From Oceaniglobus ichthyenteri (GTDB lineage: Bacteria > Pseudomonadota > Alphaproteobacteria > Rhodobacterales > Rhodobacteraceae): DNA of 64,000 nucleotides. Below, in pieces: positions 1-8,298 of the stretch (position 1 is its first letter; each line of letters begins with the position of its first letter). Under the pieces are notes generated by a model. The model was not told the DNA's origin and searched no databases. It was given only the letters and a program-made list of their open reading frames with translations. The DNA lies in NCBI RefSeq assembly GCF_003057885.1, contig NZ_QAGK01000010.1, positions 1-64,000 on the forward strand, in the 5' to 3' direction. Position numbers and translations under genes: made by a program.

Positions 1-123
1 GGCCTGAAAATCGCCAAAATACTTGGTGATCGCCGCGGTCAATGTCGTCTTGCCGTGGTCAACGTGACCAATCGTGCCAATGTTGACGTGCGGTTTGTTA
101 CGTTCAAACTTTGCCTTTGCCAT
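1..123 (-). CDS. tuf: Elongation factor Tu, N-terminal fragment (runs off window)
   Basis: Delivers aminoacyl-tRNA to the ribosome in a GTP-dependent manner. Only the first 41 codons are present. They begin [20 protein letters not shown] and continue into the P-loop [14 protein letters not shown], which is diagnostic for EF-Tu. The gene reads leftward and the rest lies outside the window. A weak AAGGG stretch lies about 10 nt upstream of the ATG. Bacteria of this group often carry two tuf copies, and the window does not show which this is. Confidence 0.95.
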   Translation of the reverse strand, partial: MAKAKFERNKPHVNIGTIGHVDHGKTTLTAAITKYFGDFQA

Positions 124-234
124 GGTGGCGTTACCCTTAATCTGGGGCTCGGATTGGCCCGGTTCAATCGGGGCCACCGAAGTGGCCAATTATTACGCGC
201 GCTCTCTATCGCCCACAGCGGGCGAAATCAAGCG

Positions 235-855
235 TCAGTTGGCCTGCGCCAGCCCAGAGGCAAGTGCCTTGGCCTTTTGGGCATTGCGGTCAAATTCGGT
301 GCGGGGGGTTTCGGGATCGGGCACAAACCACTCGGGGTTCTTTTTCAGCCAATCCTGAAGCAGGCGCGCGCCCTCTTGCGTGAGGTTTTTCAACTGTGCC
401 GCCTTGTCGCGGGTCAGACCCGAGCCGACGATCGGGGCTGAATTTTGCAGCCCTTCGAACGCCATGATCCGGTGGGGTTTTTCATTCAACTTCTTGCCCG
501 TCGCATTGTCATACACGGTCACATCAAAAATCAGAACCGATTTCGGCGTGTAAATCACCGGCAAACCCGGTTGCGCCAGAACGTAACCGCCAATGGAAAT
601 GCCGAAATGATACAATCCATTGCCGTCGTAACGAACAAAGCGTTCTTCGATCGCAGCGGCCAAACCATCGCTCAGCTCTTGCGCGGTTGCATCGCGCGAA
701 AACGGGCCCTTTTGCGCATCGGGGGCGATGACAATGTTATGGCCAAGCCGGAAATCGCCCAGCGGCACCAAGGGGCCCTGTGGGTCGACATTGGTACAGG
801 CAGCGACCAGCGCCACCAAAACAAGGGCCATAAAACGGGTGGCATGGGTCAACAT
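235..855 (-). CDS. Predicted outer-membrane or periplasmic lipoprotein, unknown function
   Basis: 206-residue protein with a typical lipoprotein signal: a short basic N-terminus, a hydrophobic core (MALVLVALVA) and a lipobox ending AAC, so Cys near residue 19 would be lipidated. The start at 855 is preferred over an upstream in-frame ATG at 906 because it puts the signal peptide at the N-terminus. The mature part resembles soluble beta-rich lipoproteins but I recognise no named family. It reads toward tuf. A short hairpin (TCGCCC/GGGCGA) follows its stop codon. The function is not inferable from context. Confidence 0.8.
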   Translation of the reverse strand: MLTHATRFMALVLVALVAACTNVDPQGPLVPLGDFRLGHNIVIAPDAQKGPFSRDATAQELSDGLAAAIEERFVRYDGNGLYHFGISIGGYVLAQPGLPVIYTPKSVLIFDVTVYDNATGKKLNEKPHRIMAFEGLQNSAPIVGSGLTRDKAAQLKNLTQEGARLLQDWLKKNPEWFVPDPETPRTEFDRNAQKAKALASGLAQAN

Positions 856-936
856 GGGGCGCAATCCTTTGTTCAGATCGCACTGGATTACCGCAGCTTT
901 GCCCAAGGTGCAATTGGCGCCACGCTCACAGCCGCG

Positions 937-2091
937 TCAGGGCGTGTCGGACGGCGCACAGATCCGTTGCAGTGCGCGCCACGCATCCGCGTCCAACGCC
1001 GGGCGCGGTGTTTCGGGCGCGGTGGCGGCGGCGGCCTTGGCAATGCGGTCACCCAACGCCGGGTGCGCCATGAAATGCGCCATCACCGCCGAGGGCTCAT
1101 CGCCCAGGGTTTGCAGGTGTTCGAAAAACCGCGCCAACGCGCCGGGCGCGATTTCGGCCTGTTGCATCAGCGTCAGGGCATAATCATCTGCCGCTGCCTC
1201 GGCCTGTTGGGTATAGGTGGCCTGAATCAACCGCTCGGTCAGAAACAGCACCACCGCCCCACCGGCAAAATCCCCCAACAAAAGCCCCAGCACCCCGATT
1301 GATCCGGCAGACCGCAGGGCAATGCGCGTGGGATCACGCGCCGCCACATGGCCGATTTCATGGGCCAGAACCGCCGCCACCTCATCGGGGCCTTGGGCCG
1401 CGTCGATCAGCCCGCGAAACAGCACAATGCGCCCCCCCGGCAAGGCAAAGGCGTTGACCAGCTCATGATCCAGCACGCTCACCTTTAACGGTTGCGCCAC
1501 ATCACCCGCGCCCGACAGTCGCCGTGTCATCGCGGCCAGGGCGGCGATGCCTTCGGGCGCGTCACAGATCGGCAACGGATTCATCCCGGTCTGGTTCAGC
1601 GCGCGGCGCACCTGTTCCAGCGTGGCATCGCCCAGCGCCGCCTCACCCTCGGGGGGGAGTCGTTCGGCCAGCTGATTGGCCAACAGCGGCACAAGCACCA
1701 TCACGATCAGCGCCACCGACCCAACCGCCGCGCCCGCCCAGATCAACAGACGCCCCACCCCCAGGGGCCTGGGCCGTTTGCCCAGATCGGGGCAGCGGGC
1801 GCGCAACAGGCGGATGGTTTCGGGATCTTCCACGATCATGCGCGCCACCGGATCGCCCGTATGCGCCAGCACCATCCGCGTGCGATCCGCCTGATCGGGG
1901 ATTGTGCGGATATCGGCCAGGGGCCACAGGGTGGGTGACAGGCCCGGCCCCTCAATCATCAAATTGCGCTGCTCTTCGTCAATCTGCAGGCTGATCGCGC
2001 GCAGCTCTGCCGTTGCACCGTCAAGATACAGCGCAGTGCCAGCAAAGGGCGCAGGCGCGCCGCCCACATGGATCACCATCCGCCCGGTCAT
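937..2091 (-). CDS. M48-family membrane metallopeptidase
   Basis: Zinc-dependent endopeptidase of the M48 (Ste24/HtpX-like) clan, probably acting on envelope proteins. The 384 residues comprise an N-terminal beta-rich domain (about 1-105), one transmembrane segment (about 114-136) and a C-terminal peptidase domain. The zinc motif HEIGH is at residues 244-248, and a downstream EAAADDYA segment fits the third zinc ligand. Its ATG overlaps the stop of the DUF898 gene as ATGA (2088-2091), so the two are co-translated. The pairing of a DUF898 membrane protein with an M48 peptidase recurs in alphaproteobacteria. The substrate is unknown. Confidence 0.9.
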   Translation of the reverse strand: MTGRMVIHVGGAPAPFAGTALYLDGATAELRAISLQIDEEQRNLMIEGPGLSPTLWPLADIRTIPDQADRTRMVLAHTGDPVARMIVEDPETIRLLRARCPDLGKRPRPLGVGRLLIWAGAAVGSVALIVMVLVPLLANQLAERLPPEGEAALGDATLEQVRRALNQTGMNPLPICDAPEGIAALAAMTRRLSGAGDVAQPLKVSVLDHELVNAFALPGGRIVLFRGLIDAAQGPDEVAAVLAHEIGHVAARDPTRIALRSAGSIGVLGLLLGDFAGGAVVLFLTERLIQATYTQQAEAAADDYALTLMQQAEIAPGALARFFEHLQTLGDEPSAVMAHFMAHPALGDRIAKAAAATAPETPRPALDADAWRALQRICAPSDTP

Positions 2092-3281
2092 ATGGCGGCC
2101 CCCACGTCCAGCGCTTCGGCAAAACCTTCGGCCTCGTGAAACGGATCGCGGGGGCGCTGCGCCACGCTGGCAAGGGCGCCAACCCCGGTCAGGGTCAGGG
2201 TTTCACTGTAATGGCGCCACAACGGCAGGGTCAAAAACACATGCCGCATCACCCCGAACGTGATGAACACCGCAAAATACAGCGCCGCACCAATGGCAAA
2301 TATCACCCAACCCGGCAAAATATCGTCCAGAACCTCTGGCAAGGGTTTGGAGGACGACACAACCCCCGTTTCCATCAGCCCGATCAAAACCGCGCCCACG
2401 CCCCCCACCACCAAAACCGGCCCAAGCAGAGTCATGAACCCGCCAAAGGCCCAGATCCACGCCACCCGCCCCACCCGGGGCTGCGCAATCAGGCCCAATG
2501 ACCCCGCCGTCTTGTGCGCGGCCAACCGGCGAAACCCATGCACCCGGTAATGAACCAAGCCATAAAGCGCCCAAGGCACGAACCCGACCAGCAGCCATAG
2601 AAAACGATAGTTTTCGTTGGCCACGGCAATGGCAACGGTTGCCGCACTGAACAACACACCAAACATCAGATGCACGAATGCCTGATACAGCATCGCCACA
2701 TTCCCCCCTTGGTGCAGGGTCACGGTACCAAATGTGGTGCGGTCGGTGCGGTATTTTTCCAACCAGAATGTCATCCGCGGCCAGGCCAGACCAAGGGTCA
2801 GGATCAGCACCACCCAATGGCCCATCGCCCGCCACGCATAGCCCGCCGCGCCCTGTTCCATCCCAAACCGGATGCCGCGCCAGCGGGTGCGCGACAGCAC
2901 ATAGCGCCGGGCGCGATAGCTGGCGTAAAACCACAGCGGGATCACCCCGAGAAAAGACAAAAGATACGCCACGCCATTGCTTTGAAACAATGAAAAGCTG
3001 GCAAAGACCAAAAGCAGATTCACGATCCCGAGGTAAAACGCCATGATCACCACGGCGATGAGAAAGCCCAACAGCTTTTCCAACGGCTCGCCCACATATT
3101 CCACCGGGCTGCCCGCCGGGCGGATCGATGACCAGTAATAACGCCGAAGGCGGCTTTTCATCCAGAACCGATACAGACCCAACGTCAGAACCGTCAGGAT
3201 CGACAGGCCCAGCGCCATGGCAAACACCGGGGCGCGGCGGCCCACAAATTCGGTTGCGGCCCTGTCCGGCCCCGGGATCAT
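2088..3281 (-). CDS. DUF898 (YjgN-like) polytopic inner-membrane protein
   Basis: 397-residue membrane protein with many hydrophobic segments. The early block LGLYRFWMKSRLRRYYWSS matches the DUF898/YjgN signature (a TLGLYrFWakvrlrry-type motif), and a second, similar LGLAWPRMTFWLEKYRTDR block lies mid-protein, consistent with an internal duplication. The family function is unknown. It overlaps parC upstream (3278-3281) and the M48 peptidase downstream (2088-2091) by 4 nt each, giving a parC-DUF898-M48 transcription unit. It may be a partner or membrane platform for the peptidase (inference from coupling only). Confidence 0.9.
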   Translation of the reverse strand: MIPGPDRAATEFVGRRAPVFAMALGLSILTVLTLGLYRFWMKSRLRRYYWSSIRPAGSPVEYVGEPLEKLLGFLIAVVIMAFYLGIVNLLLVFASFSLFQSNGVAYLLSFLGVIPLWFYASYRARRYVLSRTRWRGIRFGMEQGAAGYAWRAMGHWVVLILTLGLAWPRMTFWLEKYRTDRTTFGTVTLHQGGNVAMLYQAFVHLMFGVLFSAATVAIAVANENYRFLWLLVGFVPWALYGLVHYRVHGFRRLAAHKTAGSLGLIAQPRVGRVAWIWAFGGFMTLLGPVLVVGGVGAVLIGLMETGVVSSSKPLPEVLDDILPGWVIFAIGAALYFAVFITFGVMRHVFLTLPLWRHYSETLTLTGVGALASVAQRPRDPFHEAEGFAEALDVGAAI

Positions 3282-5692
3282 GTAAACCGGTTGTTACGCG
3301 GGAACCCCCGGGGGGCCATGCGCCCGGAACTGGCGCGTTTGCCAACCCATTCGGCCAGTGCGGTTTCGGTGCGGGTGCGCCCCGCCGGGTCTTTCCAGCT
3401 TAGCCCATCGGCCAGGGTAAAGGTGGTGAGATCGCTCATCCCGCCGTCTTTGTAACTTTGCAGGCGCACGCCCTTACCCCGGCCCATTTCCGGCAGGTCT
3501 GCCAGTGGAAAAATCAACACTTTGCGGTTTTCGCCCACAACCGCCACATGATCGCCCGTGGCCCGGTGACACACCGCCGCGCGAACGCCGGATTTCACGT
3601 TCAGCACCTGTTTGCCACTGCGGGTCTGGGCAATCACATCGGCTTCGGCCACGACGAACCCATCACCGGCAGACGAGCCAAGCAATAGCCGCGCGTCGGG
3701 GCGGTGAATGAACAGATCAACGATTTCGGATTCGTTGGGCAGATCGACAATCAGGCGCACAGGTTCGCCCATGCCCCGCCCACCGGGCAGAGTGCTGGCC
3801 GCGATGGTGTAAAACCGCCCGTTGCTGCCGAACAGCAACAGTTTATCGGTGGTTTCGGCGTGAAACATAAAGCGTGATTCATCGCCGTCTTTGAATTTCA
3901 ACTCTCGATCCAACGCGACATGGCCTGACAGCGCCCGAATCCAGCCCATTTTCGAACAGACAACGGTGATCGGTTCGCGCTCGATCATCGCCTCAAGCGG
4001 GACATCCTCGACCACGCCCGCCTCGGCGAATTGGGTCAACCGTTCACCGCGCAGGGTGTGTTTGCCAAATTGCTTGCGGGTTTCGCGCAGCTGATCGGCC
4101 ACTTTCGCCCATTGCAGATCAGTTTCACCCAACAAATCCTCAAGCTCGGCCCGTTCTTTCAACAGGGCGTCGCGTTCGCGCAGCAACTCCAGCTCTTCCA
4201 ACCGGCGCAACGATCGCAGCCGCATGTTGAGAATCGCCTCGACCTGCACATCGCTAAGGTCTTTGCCGGGGTAACGGTGCGGCACGCCTTTGGGGGCATC
4301 GGCCCCGTCGAGCGCGGCAATCGCGGCGGCGCTGGCCTGTTCATCGGCGATGGTGCCCTGGGCGGCGATATCCACACCGGTCAGGGGCGATTTATAATCA
4401 GCCTCGTCCATGGCGCGACCAATGGTGGCCTGATGGGCGGGGGTCCAATCCTCCCACATCATCGCGCGCTTTGGGTCATCGTCATACCGGATAATATCAA
4501 TCACCCGATCGAGGTTGAGAAAGGCGATGATGAACCCTTCCAACACTTCCAGCCGATGATCGATTTTCGCCAAACGGTGGCGTGAGCGGCGGATCAACAC
4601 ATCGCGCCGATGGTCCAGAAACGCGCGCAACACTTCCTTCAGGCTGCACACTTTTGGCGTGCGCCCATCAATCAGCACGTTCATGTTCAGCGAAAACCGC
4701 GTTTCCAGATCGGAACTGCGGTACAGCGCATTCATCAAAACATCGGGGTCGACCGCGCGTGATTTCGGCTCGATCACCAGACGGATGTCTTCGGCGGATT
4801 CATCGCGCACATCGCCAAAAATCGGGATCTTCTTGGTCTGGATCAGCTCGGCCAGCTTTTCGATCAGTTTCGATTTTTGCACCTGATACGGAATCTGGGT
4901 GACGATAATCTGCCACTGACCACGGCCCAATTCCTCGATATGCCATTTGCAGCGCAGCCGGAAAGACCCGCGCCCGGTGCGATAGGCCTCGGCGATGCTT
5001 TCCTTTGGCTCGACAATCACACCGCCCGTCGGGAAATCGGGGCCGGGCACGTAATTGAGCAAGGTTTCATCGCGCGCATCGGGAGTTTTGATCAGATGCA
5101 GACAGGCGCCGATCAGCTCATCAATGTTGTGGGGCGGAATGTTGGTGGCCATGCCCACGGCAATGCCGCTGCTGCCATTGGCCAACAGGTTGGGAAATGA
5201 CGCTGGCAACACCACCGGTTCGGTCAGAGTGCCATCGTAATTGTCGCGAAAATCCACCGCGTTTTCGGCCAACCCCTCCATCAACGCCTCGGCCGCGGCG
5301 GTCATCCGCGCCTCGGTGTATCGCGGCGCGGCCGGGTTATCGCCATCGATATTGCCGAAATTCCCCTGTCCATCCACAAGCGGATAGCGCACGGCGAAAT
5401 CCTGTGCCAACCGCGCCATGGCATCGTAAATCGCCGCATCGCCGTGGGGGTGATAGTTGCCCATCACATCGCCGCTGATCTTGGCCGATTTGCGAAAGCC
5501 ACCGGTGGGCGACAGTTTCAGTTCGCGCATCGCATACAAAATCCGGCGATGTACCGGTTTCAGCCCATCGCGGGCATCGGGCAAGGCGCGGTGCATGATT
5601 GTGGACAGCGCATAGGTCAAATACCGCTCGCCAATGGCGCGGCGCAAAGTCTCGGTCGGGTTCACCGGCAGGTCGGGGGCATCATCATCCAT
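3278..5692 (-). CDS. parC: DNA topoisomerase IV subunit A
   Basis: Breakage-reunion subunit of topoisomerase IV, which decatenates daughter chromosomes with ParE. The start at 5692 (MDDDAPDLPVN) is preferred to the ATG at 5743, which adds residues unlike the family. This gives 804 residues. Recognisable parts are RALPDARDGLKPVHRRILYAM, the quinolone-region loop HPHGDAAIYDAM (residues 81-92), the catalytic tyrosine in APRYTEARM (Tyr125), a coiled-coil region and a shortened beta-propeller C-terminus. The position equivalent to E. coli ParC Ser80 is Ala86 and that of Glu84 is Asp90. It is divergent from the SH3 gene and is the first gene of a three-gene overlapping unit. Confidence 0.96.
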   Translation of the reverse strand: MDDDAPDLPVNPTETLRRAIGERYLTYALSTIMHRALPDARDGLKPVHRRILYAMRELKLSPTGGFRKSAKISGDVMGNYHPHGDAAIYDAMARLAQDFAVRYPLVDGQGNFGNIDGDNPAAPRYTEARMTAAAEALMEGLAENAVDFRDNYDGTLTEPVVLPASFPNLLANGSSGIAVGMATNIPPHNIDELIGACLHLIKTPDARDETLLNYVPGPDFPTGGVIVEPKESIAEAYRTGRGSFRLRCKWHIEELGRGQWQIIVTQIPYQVQKSKLIEKLAELIQTKKIPIFGDVRDESAEDIRLVIEPKSRAVDPDVLMNALYRSSDLETRFSLNMNVLIDGRTPKVCSLKEVLRAFLDHRRDVLIRRSRHRLAKIDHRLEVLEGFIIAFLNLDRVIDIIRYDDDPKRAMMWEDWTPAHQATIGRAMDEADYKSPLTGVDIAAQGTIADEQASAAAIAALDGADAPKGVPHRYPGKDLSDVQVEAILNMRLRSLRRLEELELLRERDALLKERAELEDLLGETDLQWAKVADQLRETRKQFGKHTLRGERLTQFAEAGVVEDVPLEAMIEREPITVVCSKMGWIRALSGHVALDRELKFKDGDESRFMFHAETTDKLLLFGSNGRFYTIAASTLPGGRGMGEPVRLIVDLPNESEIVDLFIHRPDARLLLGSSAGDGFVVAEADVIAQTRSGKQVLNVKSGVRAAVCHRATGDHVAVVGENRKVLIFPLADLPEMGRGKGVRLQSYKDGGMSDLTTFTLADGLSWKDPAGRTRTETALAEWVGKRASSGRMAPRGFPRNNRFT

Positions 5693-5754
5693 AGCGGCTG
5701 AGATAGCGGCCTGTGTGCACCACCACAAGCCAGAGGCGCGCATTCGGAAACTTT

Positions 5755-5782
5755 TTGCGCAGACAGATGTTCATTTTATGAT
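5755..5782 (+). promoter_or_regulatory. Predicted housekeeping promoter of the SH3-domain gene
   Basis: TTGCGC at 5755-5760, a 16-nt spacer, and TATGAT at 5777-5782. This resembles the alphaproteobacterial sigma-70 pattern (CTTG-type -35, TATRAT-type -10). Transcription would begin around 5789, about 24 nt before the ATG at 5813. A GAGGG Shine-Dalgarno lies between. It is in the parC divergent gap. Confidence 0.45.
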
Positions 5783-5812
5783 AACTGAGCAGAAATCGGG
5801 TGAGGGTCGGGT

Positions 5813-6346
5813 ATGATACGTATGACATTGGTGCTGTTGTTGGGCATCGGGGCAACCATGATGCTGTATGGCAATGACAACGGCGTGCCCCAAGGCAGCG
5901 ATGCAGGCGGCATGGCCGTGACCCAGTCAAACGGTAATACGCCCGGGTTGCTGACCCGTGTGGGCAGCCTGATCGAAGATACCAGCGTGCAATCCGCCGA
6001 GGTCGAGCGTGTCCCGTTAAGGGATGAAGCCCGCGCCATCGAAATTGCGCTGGCCGCCACGGTTGCGCCGGATACGCCTGCCGCCGCACCCACGCGCTCG
6101 GTTCAGATCAATGGCCAGGGCACCGCACCGGCCAACACCGCAGACATCTGGTATGTGACCGGCACCCGCGTCAACCTGCGCGGCGGGCCATCTACCAGTG
6201 ATGCAGTGGTCGGCAGCGTTGGATTGGGCCAACAGGCCGAGGTTCTGGAAAAATCCGACGATGGCTGGTTTCGCATCCGTACCGCCGATGGCGGGCAGAA
6301 CGGTTATATCTATGGCCAGTTCCTGAGTCAGGATCGTCCGGGGTAA
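5813..6346 (+). CDS. SH3b-domain exported protein
   Basis: 177-residue protein with an N-terminal hydrophobic segment (about residues 4-18), likely a signal anchor or uncleaved signal peptide. A low-complexity Ala/Thr/Pro linker follows, then a C-terminal bacterial SH3 domain (about residues 105-170) with the hallmark VNLRGGPSTSDAVVGSV and a WFRIRTADG...GYIYGQFL ending. Such domains usually bind peptidoglycan or cell-wall peptides, so an envelope role is likely. The exact ligand cannot be told. It is followed within 8 nt by the SDR gene, so the two are probably co-transcribed. Confidence 0.85.
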   Translation: MIRMTLVLLLGIGATMMLYGNDNGVPQGSDAGGMAVTQSNGNTPGLLTRVGSLIEDTSVQSAEVERVPLRDEARAIEIALAATVAPDTPAAAPTRSVQINGQGTAPANTADIWYVTGTRVNLRGGPSTSDAVVGSVGLGQQAEVLEKSDDGWFRIRTADGGQNGYIYGQFLSQDRPG

Positions 6347-6354
6347 TCTGACGA

Positions 6355-7188
6355 TTGAGCGCGCAAAAATCTATTTTGATCACCGGATGCTCCAGCGGCA
6401 TCGGATATGATGCGGCCAAGGCCATGCGCCAACGCGGCTGGCGGGTGTTTGCATCCTGCCGCAGCGCGGATGATTGTGAACGCCTGATCGGGCAAGGGTT
6501 CGACAGCCCGCGTCTGGATTATGCCGACCCAGACAGCCTGCAAAGCGCCCTGTCCCACGCTCTGGACGCCACCGGCGGAACGCTTGACGCGCTGTATAAC
6601 AACGGCGCCTTTGCCCTGCCCGGCGCGGTTGAGGATTTGCCACGCGATGGGCTGCGCAGCATTTTTGAAACCAACGTGTTTGGCGTGCATGATCTGACCA
6701 CCCGGGTCATTCCCGTAATGCGCGCCCAAGGGTATGGGCGAATCGTAAACTGTTCTTCTGTTCTGGGGCTTGTCACTTTGAAATGGCGCGGCGCCTATGT
6801 CGCCAGCAAATTCGCGCTTGAGGGTTTGACCGATACCTTGCGCCTTGAAATGGCCGATACACCGATCAAGGTGATTCTGATCGAACCCGGCCCGATCACA
6901 TCAAAGATACGCGCCAATTCCATTGCACATTTCGAACGCTGGATTGATTGGCGCGCCTCTCCGCGCCGCGAGCAATACGAGACATCCCTGATGCCCCGCC
7001 TTTATACCAAACGCGCCCCGGATCGGTTCGAACTGCCGCCCAGCGCCACATCAGCCGCGTTGATAAAAGCGGTCGAGCGGTCAAACCCTGCCCCGCGCTA
7101 TTATGTCACGACACCGACCCATATCATGGGCATCGCCAGACGGGTATTACCCACCAAAGCGCTGGATTGGATTATTTCGCGCGGCTAA
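6355..7188 (+). CDS. Short-chain dehydrogenase/reductase (SDR) family protein
   Basis: 277-residue classical SDR. The Rossmann motif TGCSSGIG lies at about residues 10-17. The NNG motif follows near 82. The catalytic Ser is in NCSSVLG, and the YVASK motif supplies Tyr and Lys. The C-terminal region beyond residue 185 is longer than in minimal SDRs and resembles the retinol/steroid-dehydrogenase-like subgroup. The substrate cannot be assigned. Translation appears to start at TTG (6355), because the Rossmann motif begins only nine codons later and no in-frame ATG precedes it. It sits 8 nt after the SH3 gene. Confidence 0.9.
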   Translation: MSAQKSILITGCSSGIGYDAAKAMRQRGWRVFASCRSADDCERLIGQGFDSPRLDYADPDSLQSALSHALDATGGTLDALYNNGAFALPGAVEDLPRDGLRSIFETNVFGVHDLTTRVIPVMRAQGYGRIVNCSSVLGLVTLKWRGAYVASKFALEGLTDTLRLEMADTPIKVILIEPGPITSKIRANSIAHFERWIDWRASPRREQYETSLMPRLYTKRAPDRFELPPSATSAALIKAVERSNPAPRYYVTTPTHIMGIARRVLPTKALDWIISRG

Positions 7189-7243
7189 GGGTTCGCTTTT
7201 GCAGCGCGCCCCGCTACATCTGCGACAAACACCGCGAGGAACC

Positions 7244-7453
7244 ATGTTCAACGATCCACTTTTCGTCGTCGTCGCCGTTGCCGCCCTGGTTGTGCTGTTG
7301 ATCCTCATGATCGGGATCGGCGGGTTCGCCAAAGGCGGTGATTTCAACAGAAAACACGCCAATCGTCTGATGCGATGGCGCATTTATGCCCAGGCCATCG
7401 CGGTGGCCCTGATTTTGGCATTTGTCTTTTTCCGCCGCATGGGAGGTTCTTGA
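7244..7453 (+). CDS. Twin-transmembrane HIG1-like small protein
   Basis: 69-residue membrane protein with two hydrophobic helices (about residues 6-28 and 47-64) joined by a basic loop, NRKHANRLMRWRIYAQA. The layout and the RxYAQA block resemble the HIG1 family, whose members associate with cytochrome oxidase supercomplexes. The family match is by eye. The start ATG at 7244 is preceded by a GAGGA Shine-Dalgarno. Its stop codon abuts the ATG of the adenosyltransferase gene at 7454, which indicates translational coupling. This arrangement next to an adenosyltransferase and etfBA looks like a conserved rhodobacterial cluster. Confidence 0.75.
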   Translation: MFNDPLFVVVAVAALVVLLILMIGIGGFAKGGDFNRKHANRLMRWRIYAQAIAVALILAFVFFRRMGGS

Positions 7454-8026
7454 ATGGTCGTTTTATCAAAGATTTACACCAAAACCGGGGATGGCGGCCA
7501 AACCGCACTGGGCAATGGCGACCGGGTGGCGAAACACTCCATGCGCGTCAACGCCTATGGCACGGTCGATGAAACAAACGCCACCGTCGGTCTGGCCCGC
7601 CAACACGCAACCGGAAAAATGGATGCGCAACTGGCGATGATCCAGAACGATCTGTTCGATCTGGGCGCAGACCTGTGCCGCCCCGACATGGAAAAGGACG
7701 CCGAAGCCGAATATCCGCCCCTGCGCGTGGCCGATGCCCAGGTCTTGCGCCTGGAATCGGAAATCGACGCAATGAACGCCGCGCTGGAGCCTTTGCGCAG
7801 CTTTGTCTTGCCGGGCGGCTCGGCGCTGGCAGCCTATCTGCACCTGTGCCGTACGGTATCACGCCGGGCCGAACGCCTGTCGGTTGAACTGGCCACCATG
7901 GAAACGGTGAACCCGGCCGGGGTGAAATACCTTAACCGTCTGTCAGACTGGTTTTTTGTTGCCTCGCGGATTGCCAATGACGATGGCAAATCCGACGTCT
8001 TGTGGGTTCCGGGCGCGAACCGCTGA
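7454..8026 (+). CDS. Cob(I)yrinic acid a,c-diamide adenosyltransferase, PduO type
   Basis: Transfers the adenosyl group of ATP to cob(I)alamin to make adenosylcobalamin, the cofactor of methylmalonyl-CoA and ethylmalonyl-CoA mutases. The 190-residue length and the N-terminal ATP-binding motif TKTGDGGQTAL are diagnostic for the PduO family, as is the later RTVSRRAER helix. Start ATG 7454 directly follows the stop of the HIG1-like gene. The link to the mutase GTPase at 30213-31205 and to methylsuccinyl-CoA dehydrogenase at 45684-47372 is a pathway inference. Confidence 0.93.
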   Translation: MVVLSKIYTKTGDGGQTALGNGDRVAKHSMRVNAYGTVDETNATVGLARQHATGKMDAQLAMIQNDLFDLGADLCRPDMEKDAEAEYPPLRVADAQVLRLESEIDAMNAALEPLRSFVLPGGSALAAYLHLCRTVSRRAERLSVELATMETVNPAGVKYLNRLSDWFFVASRIANDDGKSDVLWVPGANR

Positions 8027-8105
8027 AAGCGGAGAAGATGCCAGTGGCACGTTCGGCACCCGGAAGCGCCAACCGCTGCCCCTTGTGCATGATGCCCTGT
8101 CGGAT

Positions 8106-8138
8106 GCCTCCGGCGGGGATATTTTTAACAAGAAAAAG
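8106..8138 (+). repeat. Dispersed intergenic element, GGGGATATTT type
   Basis: A CCTCCGGCGGGGATATTT block followed by a TTAACAAGAAAAAG tail, in the 272-nt gap between the adenosyltransferase gene and etfB. The tail resembles those at 26221-26243, 34992-35027 and 51378-51413 (GGATATTT, a short variable stretch, then an A-rich GAAA block). I recall similar sequences as frequent between genes in Rhodobacteraceae, but no count was made. The remainder of the gap holds no gene I can support. Confidence 0.55.
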
Positions 8139-8259
8139 CCGGTCGGTGTGCGGGCCGGCCACCCGTTAGCGCAAACCTGCCGTCAGAGGTGGACAGTGGG
8201 GGAATTTTGTACTGTTTTGCAGGATGATGGCACGCTACTTAGAGGCCAGTGAATAAAAC

Positions 8260-8279
8260 GCGCCCGTTTCTTTGGGCGC
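8260..8279 (+). promoter_or_regulatory. Stem-loop in the etfB leader
   Basis: Perfect 6-bp stem GCGCCC/GGGCGC (8260-8265 with 8274-8279) with loop GTTTCTTT, ending 8 nt before an AGGAG Shine-Dalgarno (about 8286-8290) and 19 nt before the etfB ATG. No T-run follows, so it is not a standard terminator. It may stabilise the message or modulate initiation. Confidence 0.4.
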
Positions 8280-8298
8280 CCAGTCAGGAGATACGCCC

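Noticed and set aside
2203-3345. 380-residue minus-strand frame alongside the DUF898 gene
   Set aside because: It is a shifted-frame shadow of DUF898 with Gly/Arg/Cys-biased composition.
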